Of a stretch of 61,844 bases of DNA, positions 41,848 through 51,181 are shown piece after piece (position 1 is the first letter of the stretch; every line of letters begins with the position of its first letter). The notes beneath the pieces were generated by a model. The model was given only the letters and a program-made list of their open reading frames with translations, searched no databases and was not told where the DNA came from. The position numbers and the translations under genes were made by a program. This stretch comes from Acetomicrobium sp. S15 = DSM 107314 (GTDB lineage: Bacteria; Synergistota; Synergistia; Synergistales; Thermosynergistaceae): assembly GCF_016125955.1 (NCBI RefSeq), contig NZ_JADEVE010000173.1, positions 1-61,844 on the forward strand. Direction: 5' to 3'.

Positions 41848-42168
41848 ATGAAAGATCTGATCGAGCGCAAGGCGGCGATATTGAAGGCTATCTCTCACCC
41901 CGTGAGGCTCTCTATCGTGGAAGAGCTTTCTAAGGGGGAACGATGTGCCTGCGAGTTGGCGTCTCTTTTCCCCGTGGATCGGACCACGGTGAGCAAACAC
42001 TTGGCGCTGTTGCGCCGCTTGGGGATCGTGGAAGACCGAAAGGACGGCCTGAAAATCTACTACCGATTGCGCATGGGTTGCCTCGTAGACCTCCTGCGGT
42101 GCCTCGACGGGGTCCTCATAAATGGCGCAAAATGCTGCAGCGATTCGGGTGAAAGGAGGTATAAGTGA
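41848..42168 (+). CDS. ArsR family metal/metalloid-responsive repressor
   Basis: 106-residue winged-helix repressor. ILKAISHPVRLSIVEELSKG, then ERCACELASLFPVDRTTVSKHLALLRR (partly shown), is the ArsR DNA-binding domain; the C in RCACEL at about residue 33-35 is the common ELCVCDL-type metal site. More cysteines occur at the C-terminus (KCCSDSG). It faces an operator at 41811 and is followed at once by a thioredoxin-like gene and an ArsP-like permease, so it probably senses arsenic or another soft metal. Confidence 0.9.
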   Translation: MKDLIERKAAILKAISHPVRLSIVEELSKGERCACELASLFPVDRTTVSKHLALLRRLGIVEDRKDGLKIYYRLRMGCLVDLLRCLDGVLINGAKCCSDSGERRYK

Positions 42169-42410
42169 TGAAGATCCAAATTTTGGGGACTGGGTGTCCA
42201 AAGTGCAAAAAGTTGGCGAGCCTCGTCGAGGAAGCTGCTAAGGAATTGGCGTTGGATTATGAACTTGAGAAGGTCACCGACGTCAACGACATCGTCTCTT
42301 TTGGGGTCATGTCCACGCCGGCGCTGGCCGTGGATGGCAAAGTCCTCGTATCAGGCAAAGTGCCTTCCGCTCAGGAGGTAAAACAGCTCCTTGAGGAGGC
42401 CATAAAATAG
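42168..42410 (+). CDS. small thioredoxin-like redox protein (CPKC)
   Basis: 80 residues, the thioredoxin fold reduced to its core. ILGTGCPKCKKLASLVEEA holds the CxxC at residues 10-13, and FGVMSTPALAVDGKVLVSG near 45 has the cis-proline. It belongs to the group called redox-active disulfide protein 2. AGGAGG precedes ATG 42168, which overlaps the arsR stop. In this context it could reduce arsenic species or deliver metal to the permease. Confidence 0.88.
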   Translation: MKIQILGTGCPKCKKLASLVEEAAKELALDYELEKVTDVNDIVSFGVMSTPALAVDGKVLVSGKVPSAQEVKQLLEEAIK

Positions 42411-42440
42411 CCACAAAACGAGTGTTGCGCGAGGCCAGTT

Positions 42441-42466
42441 AAACTCCTGCTTTAGGGCAGGGGTTT
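42441..42466 (+). terminator. hairpin between the thioredoxin-like gene and the permease
   Basis: A 10-base stem AAACTCCTGC / GCAGGGGTTT with one G-T pair and a six-base loop is followed by TTAAAAA. It may end the arsR transcript or attenuate readthrough into the permease gene, which has its own operator. Confidence 0.5.
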
Positions 42467-42478
42467 TAAAAAGCTCTC

Positions 42479-42500
42479 TATGTGAATTTTATTGCACATA
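42479..42500 (+). promoter_or_regulatory. ArsR-type operator, copy 2
   Basis: TATGTG (42479-42484), ten bases, CACATA (42495-42500): same half-sites and spacing as at 41811-41832. It lies 40 bases before the permease start, so both transcripts appear to be under the same repressor. Confidence 0.7.
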
Positions 42501-42539
42501 TAGATCGAGGAAAGTAGACGAACTTGAGGAGCGAATTCG

Positions 42540-43709
42540 ATGAACGCGGAGCTTAAAAAATTTTCTCATCTTGCCGTTCTGTTTCTCGTTTTTTATTTTA
42601 TGCCCGTAGATAGCTTGAGGTTACAGAATGCGGCGATCGAAGCCTTGGCCATGACGCACGAATATGCAAGAAAACACGTGCTGCTGTGCCTCGTGCCGGC
42701 TTTTTTCATCGCCGGAGCGATCAGCGTCTTCGTCTCTCAGCAGTCGGTCATGCGCTACTTGGGAACGAGCGCGAAACGCTGGGTGGCCTACGCGGTGGCG
42801 GCGGTATCCGGTGCGGTCCTGGCGGTCTGCTCCTGCACGGTCTTGCCGATCTTCGCGGGCATCTACAAGCGGGGGGCCGGTTTGGGTCCGGCGTCGGCTT
42901 TCCTCTATTCTGGCCCAGCCATCAACGTCTTGGCGATAGTCCTCACCGCGCGCGTCCTGGGGTTGGAATTGGGAGTGGCCAGGGCAGTTGGCGCTATCGG
43001 CTTTAGCGTCCTCATCGGTCTGCTGATGGCCTTCGTTTTTCGCCACGATGAGGAGGAGCGACAGCAGGCCTTTGTGGGGCTGTCGATCCCTGAGGCCGCC
43101 CGACCTCTGTGGAAAACGGTCTGGTTCATGGCGAGCATGGTCGCCTTTCTGGTATTCGCCAACCTGGCTGCGCCGACCGTGCCTGTGGGCTTTTGGGCTG
43201 CCGCATACCGGGCGAAGTGGGTCGTGGCTGGTCTTGCTCTTGTTTCTACAGTCCTTTCGGCTCGTCTTTGGTTCGACAGCGGAGAGAGGGCCGACTGGTA
43301 TGCCTCTACCTGGAGCTATGCTCTGCAGGTGTTGCCCCTCCTTTTCGGCGGGGTTTTGGTCGCCGGTTTTCTCTTCGGCCGCCCCGGGCACGAAGCCCTG
43401 ATACCGAACCGCTGGGTGGTAGCCATGGTGGGGGGAAACTCACTCTTCGCCAACCTCTTCGCGGCGGTCGTGGGGGCCTTCATGTACTTTGCCACCTTGA
43501 CGGAGGTGCCCATCTTGCAGGCGCTCGTCGGCGCGGGGATGGGCAAGGGTCCTGCTCTCTCGCTTTTATTGGCAGGGCCGGCGCTCTCTCTGCCGAGCAT
43601 GCTCGTCATCCGAAGCGTCATTGGCACAAGGAAGACGGCCGTCTATGTCGCTTTGGTCGTCGTTTTTTCTACCCTCGCCGGCGTGACCTTTGGAGCATTT
43701 TTCGGTTGA
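42540..43709 (+). CDS. ArsP/DUF318 family permease (organoarsenical or metal efflux)
   Basis: Inner-membrane permease of 389 residues with about ten hydrophobic helices. The family signature VCSCTVLPIFAGIYKRGAGLGPA is at residue 95 onward (paired cysteines) and FLYSGPAINVLAI near 122; a second repeat has SLLLAGPALSLPSML near 340. Homologues export organoarsenicals (ArsP) or other metals. Control by the nearby ArsR protein is supported by a shared operator. The exact ion is not known. Confidence 0.87.
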   Translation: MNAELKKFSHLAVLFLVFYFMPVDSLRLQNAAIEALAMTHEYARKHVLLCLVPAFFIAGAISVFVSQQSVMRYLGTSAKRWVAYAVAAVSGAVLAVCSCTVLPIFAGIYKRGAGLGPASAFLYSGPAINVLAIVLTARVLGLELGVARAVGAIGFSVLIGLLMAFVFRHDEEERQQAFVGLSIPEAARPLWKTVWFMASMVAFLVFANLAAPTVPVGFWAAAYRAKWVVAGLALVSTVLSARLWFDSGERADWYASTWSYALQVLPLLFGGVLVAGFLFGRPGHEALIPNRWVVAMVGGNSLFANLFAAVVGAFMYFATLTEVPILQALVGAGMGKGPALSLLLAGPALSLPSMLVIRSVIGTRKTAVYVALVVVFSTLAGVTFGAFFG

Positions 43710-43902
43710 GACGGGTTTAGACATTGAAATCTCAACGAGGTAAGCCTTTCGATCGCGTATTCGATGTGGCGCTGGGCAGGCTTGGTATATGAAATCTTAT
43801 GAAAAACAGAGATATTCCGTGATTTGATGAGAAAAGATTATCATATGGCCTATATTTCATGGTTTTTAGGCGGTTACCAATATTATTGGGATTTTTTGGG
43901 AT

Positions 43903-43931
43903 TTGACTAAGGTTGACCTACTGACTAATAT
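43903..43931 (+). promoter_or_regulatory. candidate promoter of hsp20
   Basis: TTGACT (43903-43908), a 17-base spacer and TAATAT (43926-43931) precede hsp20 by about 55 bases. AAGGTT (43909-43914) and AACCTT (43932-43937) form an inverted repeat around the spacer and -10, which could be an operator. Confidence 0.5.
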
Positions 43932-43985
43932 TAACCTTGGCAATGATCCTTGAAAATTAAAGATTCATAAGGGAGGTGGATCGCG

Positions 43986-44414
43986 ATGGCTCGCAGAGAA
44001 TTGGCTCGGTATGAAGAACCTACTTCCTTCTCCCTGTTGCCGGAGTTGGATGATTTCTTTAGGAGCTTTTCGAACCTCTTTACGTGGTCGAGCAGGGATG
44101 TGCCCCTCGAGATATATGAGGAAGGCGATGAGCTTGTGGTGAAGGTAGACGTCCCTGGCGTGGACCCCGAGAAGGTAGAAGTGAGGGCTTATAAAGATAG
44201 AGTGGCGATCAGTTCTCAGGAGGAGAGCGAAGAGGAGAAAGAAGAGGGTCGCAAATACTACTATAAAAAGCGTCGTGGCGCCTTTAGCTACAACGTCGCC
44301 CTACCCGCCGAAGTTGATCCCGAGAAAGTGAAGGCGTCGTTCAAGAACGGGGTCATCGAACTGCGCATGGAGAAAGCTCACAAGGACGAGGGTCGCGTGA
44401 TCAAACTCTCATAG
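43986..44414 (+). CDS. small heat-shock protein Hsp20
   Basis: ATP-independent chaperone that binds unfolding proteins, 142 residues. The alpha-crystallin domain runs from about residue 38 (DVPLEIYEEGDELVVKVDVPGV, in part) to the end, with VKASFKNGVIELRM near 118 matching the A-x-x-x-n-G-v-L motif. ATG 43986 follows GGGAGGTGG. It is monocistronic: its own promoter is upstream and a strong terminator downstream. Confidence 0.93.
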   Translation: MARRELARYEEPTSFSLLPELDDFFRSFSNLFTWSSRDVPLEIYEEGDELVVKVDVPGVDPEKVEVRAYKDRVAISSQEESEEEKEEGRKYYYKKRRGAFSYNVALPAEVDPEKVKASFKNGVIELRMEKAHKDEGRVIKLS

Positions 44415-44440
44415 CATAGCAAGTGCACTTCAGGCTATTG

Positions 44441-44473
44441 AAAGAGGGGGCGGTAAAACCGCCCCCTCTTTTT
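44441..44473 (+). terminator. rho-independent terminator after hsp20
   Basis: A perfect 14-base stem AAAGAGGGGGCGGT (44441-44454) / ACCGCCCCCTCTTT (44458-44471) with a three-base loop ends in a T run. Confidence 0.9.
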
Positions 44474-44648
44474 CGTTGCCTGGTACAGAGCCAGCCTTTA
44501 ATGTAAAATGGCAAATACGGGTGAGTAAAATCAGCGCACAGGACAGCTCCTCGCATACCGCAGACTACGAAAGGCCGAGCTTTGGACTTAAGCGGGTGTT
44601 TTGGAGTGCTCAGGAGATAGAGTAGTAATGCGTGGAGGAGGAGTGCAT

Positions 44649-47375
44649 ATGTTTAACATGCAGAGAAGTTTATGGATCGTTACGGCGATCATCATCATCG
44701 TCTTATTGGGCTTTCCCTCGTTCGTTCACTTCTATACCGATTATCTGTGGTTTGGCGCTCTCGGCTTCAAAGGTGTCTTTTTGAGGCGCATTTCGTTCGA
44801 GGTGGGACTCGGCATACTTGTGGCTGCGGCATCGTTTTTCTTTCTCTTCGCCTGCTGGCGCAGGGCGCGCAAGATCGCCCTCCGCGACGCCTTTGCCTCT
44901 TATGATTCCCCATTGGCTCAGCCCGTTGCCGGTTTTGCCATTGCGGGCATATCCGGGATCGTGGCGATTGCCAAAGGTTTGGAGGCACGAACGCAGTGGG
45001 AGACGCTGTGGCGTTTCATCCGCGCCGTTTCCTTTGGCAGGGCCGACCCGATCTTCGGCAATGATGTGGGCTTCTATGTCTTTCGCCTTCCCTTCTATAG
45101 CTTCCTTCAAGGATGGCTGTTGGCGCTTTTAGGGGTTGCTTTGGCAGGCGCCGCGGTGATTTTGCTCGCAGACCGCGTGAGGGAGAGCAGGGAGGGCGGA
45201 TCGTTCTGGATCTCTAAGGCGGCACAAGCATATCTCGGGACCCTTGCGGGGGGTATAGCATTGCTGCTATGCGTCGGGCATTGGTTGGGCCGCTACAATC
45301 TCCTTTACTCCACTCGGGGCGTCGTCTTTGGCGCCAGCTACACCGACGTCCACGCTGAACTGCTGGCGTTGAATGCGCTCGTGGCCGTCACGGGGATCCT
45401 CGCCGTGTTGTTGCCCATCTCAGCTCGGCGGCGCAGCTGGAAAGCTCCTCTCCTGCTTGTGGGTGTGTGGTTAGGCGTGAGTATCGTATTGAGGGGGCTT
45501 TATCCCGGCATAGTTCAGCGATATGCGGTCGAACCCAACGAATTTCAGCGCGAACGTCCTTATATAGAGTACAATATCGCCGCGACACTTTATGCCTTCG
45601 ACTTGGAAAATTTGTCCTCCGTTTCGATGGTTCCCGCCCGTGAGGTTACGGCTAAAGACGTGGAGGAAAACGTCGAGACGCTGCGAAACGTGCGCCTTTG
45701 GGACTTTGCTCCTCTTCTTCGAAGCTATCGTCAGCTTCAGGAGATCCGCTCCTATTACGAGTTTTACGGCATCGACGTAGATCGCTATGAGCTTGGTGAC
45801 GAGAGAAGACAATTGATGCTTTCTCCCAGGGAGTTGGACCTGCGCCAGCTCCAAAACCCCACCTGGGTCAACCTGCACCTCGAGTTCACCCACGGTTACG
45901 GAGTGGTGGCAAGTCCCGTGAACGAGGTCACGCCTACTGGACAACCCATCTTCTTCATAAAAGATCTTCCTCCCGTGAGCTCCGTGCCCATACAAGTGGA
46001 AAGGCCGCAGATTTATTACGGAGAGAGTCCGTCTTCTTATGTTTTAGTCAAGACGAGCGTTAAGGAGTTCGACTATCCTATGGGTGACGCCAATGTGCGC
46101 ACCACCTACGAAGGGAGTGGGGGTGTGCCTATCGGGTCTCTGTGGGGGCGGCTATTGTTTGCTACCCGTTTCGGCGATTCGAGGATTCTTTTTACCGATG
46201 CGATACTGCCCGAGAGCAGGATTATGTTCTACCGCACGATAAACGAGCGAGTGCGCCGCGTGGCGCCGTTCCTGCGTTATGACGGCGACCCATATCTCGT
46301 GATCGCCGAAGGACGGTTGTTCTGGGTTCAGGACGCCTATACCGTTACGGGTCGTTATCCCTACGCGGAACCGATAGTCATATCTGCAGACGGGGGCAGA
46401 AGGGAGTGGATCAATTACATTCGAAACAGCGTTAAGGTCGTCGTAGATGCCTATAACGGCAGCTTGGACTTTTACATCGTCGACGAAGAGGATCCTCTCG
46501 TGCGTTCTTGGTCTGCCATTTTCCCAGGGCTTTTCAAGTCCTCCTCGGAAATGCCGGCGTGGCTTCTTTCGCACAGGCGTTATCCCATGGATCTCTTCAG
46601 GATTCAAAGCGAAGTCTACCGCACGTATCACATGACCGATCCCAACACCTTCTACAACAAGGAGGACCTGTGGGTTTCCCCGGTGAAAGACGGTAAGCCC
46701 ATGCCCCCTTACTACATCACGATGCGCCTCGCCCAAGAGGACGAGGCGGAGTTTCTTATAGCCACGCCCTTCTTACCCGTCGGCAAGAACAACATGATCG
46801 CTTGGATGGCGGGCCGGTGTGACGGCGATAATTACGGGGAGTTGGTGGTATACGATTTTCCCAAACAGGAACTGATCTTCGGCCCCTCGCAAGTGGAGGC
46901 CTTGATAGACCAGCATCCGGAAATCTCCAGCCAGCTTTCGCTGTGGAGCCAAAGAGGATCGGATGTGATCAGGGGACAACTCATGGTCATTCCCTTAGGC
47001 GATTCGATCCTGTATGTTCAACCCCTTTATCTGCGCGCCGAAAATAGCGACCTGCCGGAGCTCAAGCGCGTGATCGTCTCAACCGGTGGCCGTGTCGCCT
47101 GGGCTCAGTATTTCGACGACGCGCTCTCCATCCTTTTGGGCACGGCACCCCCAAGGCGACCGGCGGTAGAAAGCGAAGCTGTCTCTCGGCCGGAAGGGGT
47201 CGGTGCTCCCGACGTGTCTTCTCTCGTCAGGGAGGCGAGTGAGTCGTGGACAGAGGCGAAGGAGGCCCTCTCCGATGGAAATTGGGTGGAGTATGGTAAG
47301 GCGCTCGAGCGGCTCGAGGAGGCCTTAAGGCGGCTCGAAGAGGCGGTTTACGGGCAAGGAGAGCAAAATCCTTGA
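44649..47375 (+). CDS. UPF0182 family membrane protein
   Basis: 908 residues of the conserved UPF0182/COG1615 family, function unknown. Residues 1-320 hold about seven transmembrane segments (VTAIIIIVLLGFPSFVHF first), and the remaining 580 form a large extracytoplasmic domain with family segments such as VNLHLEFTHGYGVVASPVNE near residue 405 and RYPMDLFRIQSEVYRTYHM near 643. The last 60 residues are an acidic coiled helix. ATG 44649 follows GGAGGAGGAG; a frame 16 codons longer lacks such a site. Confidence 0.9.
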   Translation: MFNMQRSLWIVTAIIIIVLLGFPSFVHFYTDYLWFGALGFKGVFLRRISFEVGLGILVAAASFFFLFACWRRARKIALRDAFASYDSPLAQPVAGFAIAGISGIVAIAKGLEARTQWETLWRFIRAVSFGRADPIFGNDVGFYVFRLPFYSFLQGWLLALLGVALAGAAVILLADRVRESREGGSFWISKAAQAYLGTLAGGIALLLCVGHWLGRYNLLYSTRGVVFGASYTDVHAELLALNALVAVTGILAVLLPISARRRSWKAPLLLVGVWLGVSIVLRGLYPGIVQRYAVEPNEFQRERPYIEYNIAATLYAFDLENLSSVSMVPAREVTAKDVEENVETLRNVRLWDFAPLLRSYRQLQEIRSYYEFYGIDVDRYELGDERRQLMLSPRELDLRQLQNPTWVNLHLEFTHGYGVVASPVNEVTPTGQPIFFIKDLPPVSSVPIQVERPQIYYGESPSSYVLVKTSVKEFDYPMGDANVRTTYEGSGGVPIGSLWGRLLFATRFGDSRILFTDAILPESRIMFYRTINERVRRVAPFLRYDGDPYLVIAEGRLFWVQDAYTVTGRYPYAEPIVISADGGRREWINYIRNSVKVVVDAYNGSLDFYIVDEEDPLVRSWSAIFPGLFKSSSEMPAWLLSHRRYPMDLFRIQSEVYRTYHMTDPNTFYNKEDLWVSPVKDGKPMPPYYITMRLAQEDEAEFLIATPFLPVGKNNMIAWMAGRCDGDNYGELVVYDFPKQELIFGPSQVEALIDQHPEISSQLSLWSQRGSDVIRGQLMVIPLGDSILYVQPLYLRAENSDLPELKRVIVSTGGRVAWAQYFDDALSILLGTAPPRRPAVESEAVSRPEGVGAPDVSSLVREASESWTEAKEALSDGNWVEYGKALERLEEALRRLEEAVYGQGEQNP

Positions 47376-47399
47376 ACTATTTTCAGATATAGATAAAAT
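47372..47399 (+). promoter_or_regulatory. possible promoter of the glucitol-type PTS operon
   Basis: TTGAAC (47372-47377), 16 bases, TAAAAT (47394-47399) lies 27 bases before gutM and just inside the end of the UPF0182 gene. The -35 matches four of six. Confidence 0.4.
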
Positions 47400-47425
47400 G
47401 TTGCCATAATTGCGAGGGGTAAAAC

Positions 47426-47815
47426 ATGTGGGTCAGGGTGATCCTGCTCTTCGGAGCAGCCTGGTTCGTTCAAGCCTTGCTCGGTTATTTTCAGGTGAAA
47501 GATTATCAGAGGGTTACTTTCGAGCTCTCCAAAAAGGGGAAGCTCGTCGTTGGGGCGAAGAGGGGGCGCCTGTCTCGCGGCGCGATACTCGCTATGGCCG
47601 TGGATGAAGACGGAAGGATATTGGATTGCAAATACATGAAGGGAATCAGCGTCCTGGCCAGGTTTAAGGGCCTCGACGGACTCGTCGGCAGAAACATGTT
47701 CGACGAGTCCGTCGAGCTGTTCCTCGATGAGCCGCTGAAGAAAGCTTACAAAGCGGCCCTCTCTCGCTTCGCTCACATCAAAGAAAAAGGGGGGAGATCG
47801 GAGGAAGAGGCTTGA
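47426..47815 (+). CDS. gutM: GutM family transcriptional activator
   Basis: 129 residues. GutM/SrlM is an activator of the sorbitol operon in E. coli, membrane-associated through its N-terminal hydrophobic helix, seen here as VILLFGAAWFVQALLGYFQV. LSRGAILAMAVDEDGRILDC near 50 and KGLDGLVGRN near 88 match the family. It is the first gene of an operon with srlA, srlE and srlB, whereas in enterics it follows them. The effector is unknown. Confidence 0.85.
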   Translation: MWVRVILLFGAAWFVQALLGYFQVKDYQRVTFELSKKGKLVVGAKRGRLSRGAILAMAVDEDGRILDCKYMKGISVLARFKGLDGLVGRNMFDESVELFLDEPLKKAYKAALSRFAHIKEKGGRSEEEA

Positions 47816-47869
47816 TCCCGCACCGGGGAAGACGTAAGAGCATAAGAGTTTACCAAAGGAGGTTTGCAC

Positions 47870-48397
47870 ATGGAGTTTCTGGCCAATTTCGCACAGGCAT
47901 TTATAGGCGTTTTTCAGACCGGGGGCAAGACTTTTGTAGGGCTTTTGACTGGCATCGTACCCACGCTCGTCTGTCTTATGACGGCGGTAAACGCTCTCGT
48001 GAAATTCGTGGGTGAGGATAGAGTGAACAGATGGGGAGAGTCTGCGTCGCGCATCGCTCCGTTGCGCTACACCGTAATGCCGGTTATGGCGGTCTTTTTC
48101 CTGACGAACCCGATGGCCTACACGTTCGGCCGATTTCTCCCCGAGAAATACAAGCCAGCCTTCTACGACGCAGCCGTTTCGTTCGTCCATCCCATCTTAG
48201 GGCTTTTCCCTCACGCTAACCCTGCGGAGCTCTTCGTCTACATGGGGATAGCCCAGGGCATACAGCAGTTGGGCTTGCCAGTGGGCGAGCTCGCCATAAG
48301 GTATTTCATCGTCGGTGTCATCGTGATCCTCATAAGGGGCATGGTCACTGAGCGCCTGACGCTTAGGATGGCAAGGCAGCAGGGCATAGAACTTTGA
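47870..48397 (+). CDS. srlA: PTS glucitol/sorbitol-type EIIC component
   Basis: Membrane subunit of the glucitol-family phosphotransferase system, 175 residues with about four hydrophobic segments. [20 protein letters not shown] at the N-terminus and [20 protein letters not shown] near 78 are SrlA signatures. ATG 47870 follows AAAGGAGG. The partner srlE starts 13 bases after its stop. The sugar taken up need not be sorbitol because no sorbitol-6-phosphate dehydrogenase gene follows. Confidence 0.93.
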   Translation: MEFLANFAQAFIGVFQTGGKTFVGLLTGIVPTLVCLMTAVNALVKFVGEDRVNRWGESASRIAPLRYTVMPVMAVFFLTNPMAYTFGRFLPEKYKPAFYDAAVSFVHPILGLFPHANPAELFVYMGIAQGIQQLGLPVGELAIRYFIVGVIVILIRGMVTERLTLRMARQQGIEL

Positions 48398-48410
48398 GGA
48401 GGGATGGAGA

Positions 48411-49415
48411 GTGTATAGAGCCGTTCGCGTAGAAAAGGGGCCTGGCGGTTGGGGAGGGCCTTTAGTCATAAAACCCTCTCAAGAAAAGGATAAGATAGTA
48501 TCCGTGACCGGCGGTGGCATTCACCCGATAGCGAAGCTGATAGCGGACCTCACCGGAGGCGTAGCTGTAGACGGCTTCAGGGGCGCCGTGCCCGAGAGCG
48601 AAATCTGTTGCGTCATTATAGATTGTGGCGGCACCGCCCGCTGCGGCGTCTACCCGAGGAAGCGCATCCCCACGATAAACCTCACCCCCGTGGGACAGGT
48701 TGGCCCTCTGGCGCAGTTTATAACGGAAGACATATATGTCTCCGGCGTGACCGAGAAAAACGTAATTCTCCTCGAGGGGGAAGAAGGGGCGGTCGCAAGC
48801 GCGGCGAGCTCGCCGAGCGCCGCGCCGCGGTCTCCTTTTGAGGCTCCTCGGGCCGCGACTGCTCCGCAGCCGGCTGCCAAGGGAATGGGCAGGATGTTGG
48901 AGAGTTTCGGGCGCTTCATGGGCGGTATAGTGGGGACGTTTTATCAGGCGGGAAGGCTTACTATAGACCAGCTCATCAGAAACATCATACCCTTCATGGC
49001 CTTTGTCGCCACTATAATAGGGATCATCCTCGCTACCGGTGTCGGCGATGCCATAGCCAACGTTCTCACCCCCCTGGCTGGGACCGTGCCAGGGCTTTTG
49101 ATCATTTCGGTGATATGCGGCTTCCCGCTCCTATCTCCGCTTTTGGGTCCCGGGGCGGTCATAGCCCAGGTCGTCGGGGTGTTGGTCGGCGTCGAGATAG
49201 GGCGCGGCAACATCCCTCCTCAGTATGCTTTGCCGGCCCTCTTCGCCATAAACCCTCAGGTGGGATGCGACTTCATCCCGGTAGGGTTGGGCTTGGGGGA
49301 GGCTAAGCCTGAGACCGTTACAGTGGGCGTGAGCGCCATACTCATTTCGAGGCAGTTCACGGGCCCGATATCGGTCCTCATAGCCTACGCCTTCAGCGCT
49401 GGTTTATACACGTAA
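48411..49415 (+). CDS. srlE: PTS glucitol/sorbitol-type EIIBC component
   Basis: 334 residues. Residues 1-130 are the EIIB part with [15 protein letters not shown] near 9 and [20 protein letters not shown] near 69, which holds the phospho-cysteine. A flexible Ala/Pro linker ([10 protein letters not shown]) spans about 125-150. Residues 175-334 are the membrane part with [19 protein letters not shown] and [20 protein letters not shown]. The order and motifs follow E. coli SrlE closely. It starts at GTG 48411. Confidence 0.94.
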   Translation: MYRAVRVEKGPGGWGGPLVIKPSQEKDKIVSVTGGGIHPIAKLIADLTGGVAVDGFRGAVPESEICCVIIDCGGTARCGVYPRKRIPTINLTPVGQVGPLAQFITEDIYVSGVTEKNVILLEGEEGAVASAASSPSAAPRSPFEAPRAATAPQPAAKGMGRMLESFGRFMGGIVGTFYQAGRLTIDQLIRNIIPFMAFVATIIGIILATGVGDAIANVLTPLAGTVPGLLIISVICGFPLLSPLLGPGAVIAQVVGVLVGVEIGRGNIPPQYALPALFAINPQVGCDFIPVGLGLGEAKPETVTVGVSAILISRQFTGPISVLIAYAFSAGLYT

Positions 49416-49450
49416 GGGCGACGGTCGTGGTTTGCGCGTAGTCTCTTGTT

Positions 49451-49481
49451 CCCTGCGGGCGCTTGGATCGCGCCCGCAGGG
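49451..49481 (+). promoter_or_regulatory. perfect 12-base hairpin between srlE and srlB
   Basis: CCCTGCGGGCGC (49451-49462) and GCGCCCGCAGGG (49470-49481) enclose a seven-base loop, 19 bases before the srlB start. There is no T tail, so mRNA processing, protection or attenuation is more likely than termination. Confidence 0.65.
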
Positions 49482-49499
49482 AAGTTCGGAGGTGTAAAT

Positions 49500-49856
49500 G
49501 TGGAGAAATACCGCGTCACGGTGACGAGCATAGGTTCGCAGGTCGAAGAACTGCGAAGTGGCAATATCGTAATACTCTTCGATGAGGGTGCTCCTCCCGA
49601 ACTCGCCGAGATCTCGGTCCTGCACACCAAGGGCGAGCTGACAGAAGAGATCGAAGCCGGCGATATCCTCCTTTTCGGCGACCTGGAGTATCGTGTCCTT
49701 GAAGTGGGATCGAAGGCCAACGAGAACATGGCTTTATTGGGGCATTGTTGCCTCAAATTCGATAGGGATTTGACCTTGTTACACGGCGACATCAGATTAG
49801 ACGGCACGCCTCCACCTATTGAGGTGGGGCAAGAGATCGTCATATATAAACCATAG
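49500..49856 (+). CDS. srlB: PTS glucitol/sorbitol-type EIIA component
   Basis: Phosphoryl carrier of the glucitol-type PTS, 118 residues. The phospho-histidine lies in SVLHTKGELTEEI (His42) and HCCLKFDR...LHGDIRLDG completes the fold near the end. GTG 49500 follows GGAGGTG; a longer frame would start inside the upstream hairpin. It is followed 23 bases later by a dehydrogenase gene, not by srlD. Confidence 0.9.
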   Translation: MEKYRVTVTSIGSQVEELRSGNIVILFDEGAPPELAEISVLHTKGELTEEIEAGDILLFGDLEYRVLEVGSKANENMALLGHCCLKFDRDLTLLHGDIRLDGTPPPIEVGQEIVIYKP

Positions 49857-49879
49857 ACAATAAGAAAGGGAGTGTATAA

Positions 49880-51172
49880 ATGCTTAACCTAAATGCACAT
49901 TTGGAAGAGCTCGAAGAGATAGGCACGCCCATAGGAATGGGATTGGTGGGCGCAGGGCAAATGGGGAGGGGGCTGGTGAGCCAGCTGTTCCTCATGAAGG
50001 GGATAAAGCCGTGCATCGTATGCGACGGTGTCATCGAGAGGGCCATAGAGGCTTACAAGTTCGCCGGCGTGGGCGACGACGATATCAGAGTGGCGGAAAG
50101 CGCAGGCGAGGCGCAGGAGGCCTCGGAACGCGGTTACTGGGTCGTTACGCCCGACGTTTCCGTCGTAGCGGAGATGCCGGCGGTTGATGTGGTAGTCGAG
50201 GCTACCGGCGTGACGAATGTGGGCGCCCTTGTGGCCTTCAGTTCCATCGCAAACGGCAAACATGTCGTATTGCTAAATGTGGAGACGGACGTCACCGTTG
50301 GGCCGATCTTGAAGAAGCTCGCCGACAGCGCCGGTGTCGTTTACACCGCCTCAGCCGGAGACGAACCCGGAGTGGCTAAGGAACTTTACGACTTCGCCAG
50401 CGGCCTCGGATTCGAGGTGCTGGTCATCGGCAAGGGCAAGAACAATCCGCTTAACAGGCGCGCCAATCCCGATACGGAGCGGGAGAGAGCCGCCAAAGAG
50501 GGCGCAAGCCCCAAGATGCTCGCCTCCTTTAGCGACGGCACGAAGACTATGGTGGAGATGGCCGCGGTGTCGAACGCCACGGGATTTCTCCCGGACGTGC
50601 CGGGAATGCACGGCCCGGAAGGCACATGGGCAAACCTCACCCAGGTGCTGCGGTTGAAATCCGAAGGAGGGGTCTTGAACAGGTATGGCGTGGTGGAGTA
50701 TGTGAACGGCGTAGCCCCCGGCGTCTTCGTCATCGTCACCAGTCCGTCGGATACGATAAAGGCGCAGATGCGATACCTTAAAATGGGGGACGGGCCCAAT
50801 TACCTGCTATATCGGCCATTTCACCTCACGAGCCTGGAGACGCCCGTTTCGGTCGCTCGCGCTTATCTTTACCGCGAGCCCACAATTGCCCCCCTCGGCG
50901 GGTTTTGTTCGGAAGTGGTGGCCGTGGCGAAAAAAGACCTGAAGGCCGGTGAGCGTCTGGACGGCATAGGCATGTATTCCGTTTACGGCCTGATAATGAC
51001 CGCTGAAGAAGCGCGCAGTAAGAGTGCGCTTCCCATAGGGTTGGTCACGGATAAGGTAAAGATGTTGCGCGACGCAAAAGAGGGCGAAGTGATCACCTAC
51101 GATGTGGTGGAGCTGGATGAGAGCGCCTTCGTCACCCAGCTTCGCAGGATGCAGGATCAGCTTATCAAGTAG
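49880..51172 (+). CDS. NAD(P)-dependent dehydrogenase with SAF domain (COG4091 type)
   Basis: 430 residues. The N-terminal Rossmann domain has GMGLVGAGQMGRGLVSQL near residue 18 and VDVVVEATGVTNVGA near 103, as in homoserine dehydrogenases. A C-terminal SAF domain is seen in EVVAVAKKDLKAGERLDGIG near 345. Proteins of this group act on branched or short sugar phosphates in catabolic loci, but the reaction here is not known. Its place directly after srlB and before E1alpha suggests it oxidises the phosphorylated product of the PTS. Confidence 0.8.
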   Translation: MLNLNAHLEELEEIGTPIGMGLVGAGQMGRGLVSQLFLMKGIKPCIVCDGVIERAIEAYKFAGVGDDDIRVAESAGEAQEASERGYWVVTPDVSVVAEMPAVDVVVEATGVTNVGALVAFSSIANGKHVVLLNVETDVTVGPILKKLADSAGVVYTASAGDEPGVAKELYDFASGLGFEVLVIGKGKNNPLNRRANPDTERERAAKEGASPKMLASFSDGTKTMVEMAAVSNATGFLPDVPGMHGPEGTWANLTQVLRLKSEGGVLNRYGVVEYVNGVAPGVFVIVTSPSDTIKAQMRYLKMGDGPNYLLYRPFHLTSLETPVSVARAYLYREPTIAPLGGFCSEVVAVAKKDLKAGERLDGIGMYSVYGLIMTAEEARSKSALPIGLVTDKVKMLRDAKEGEVITYDVVELDESAFVTQLRRMQDQLIK

Positions 51173-51181
51173 GAGGGATCG

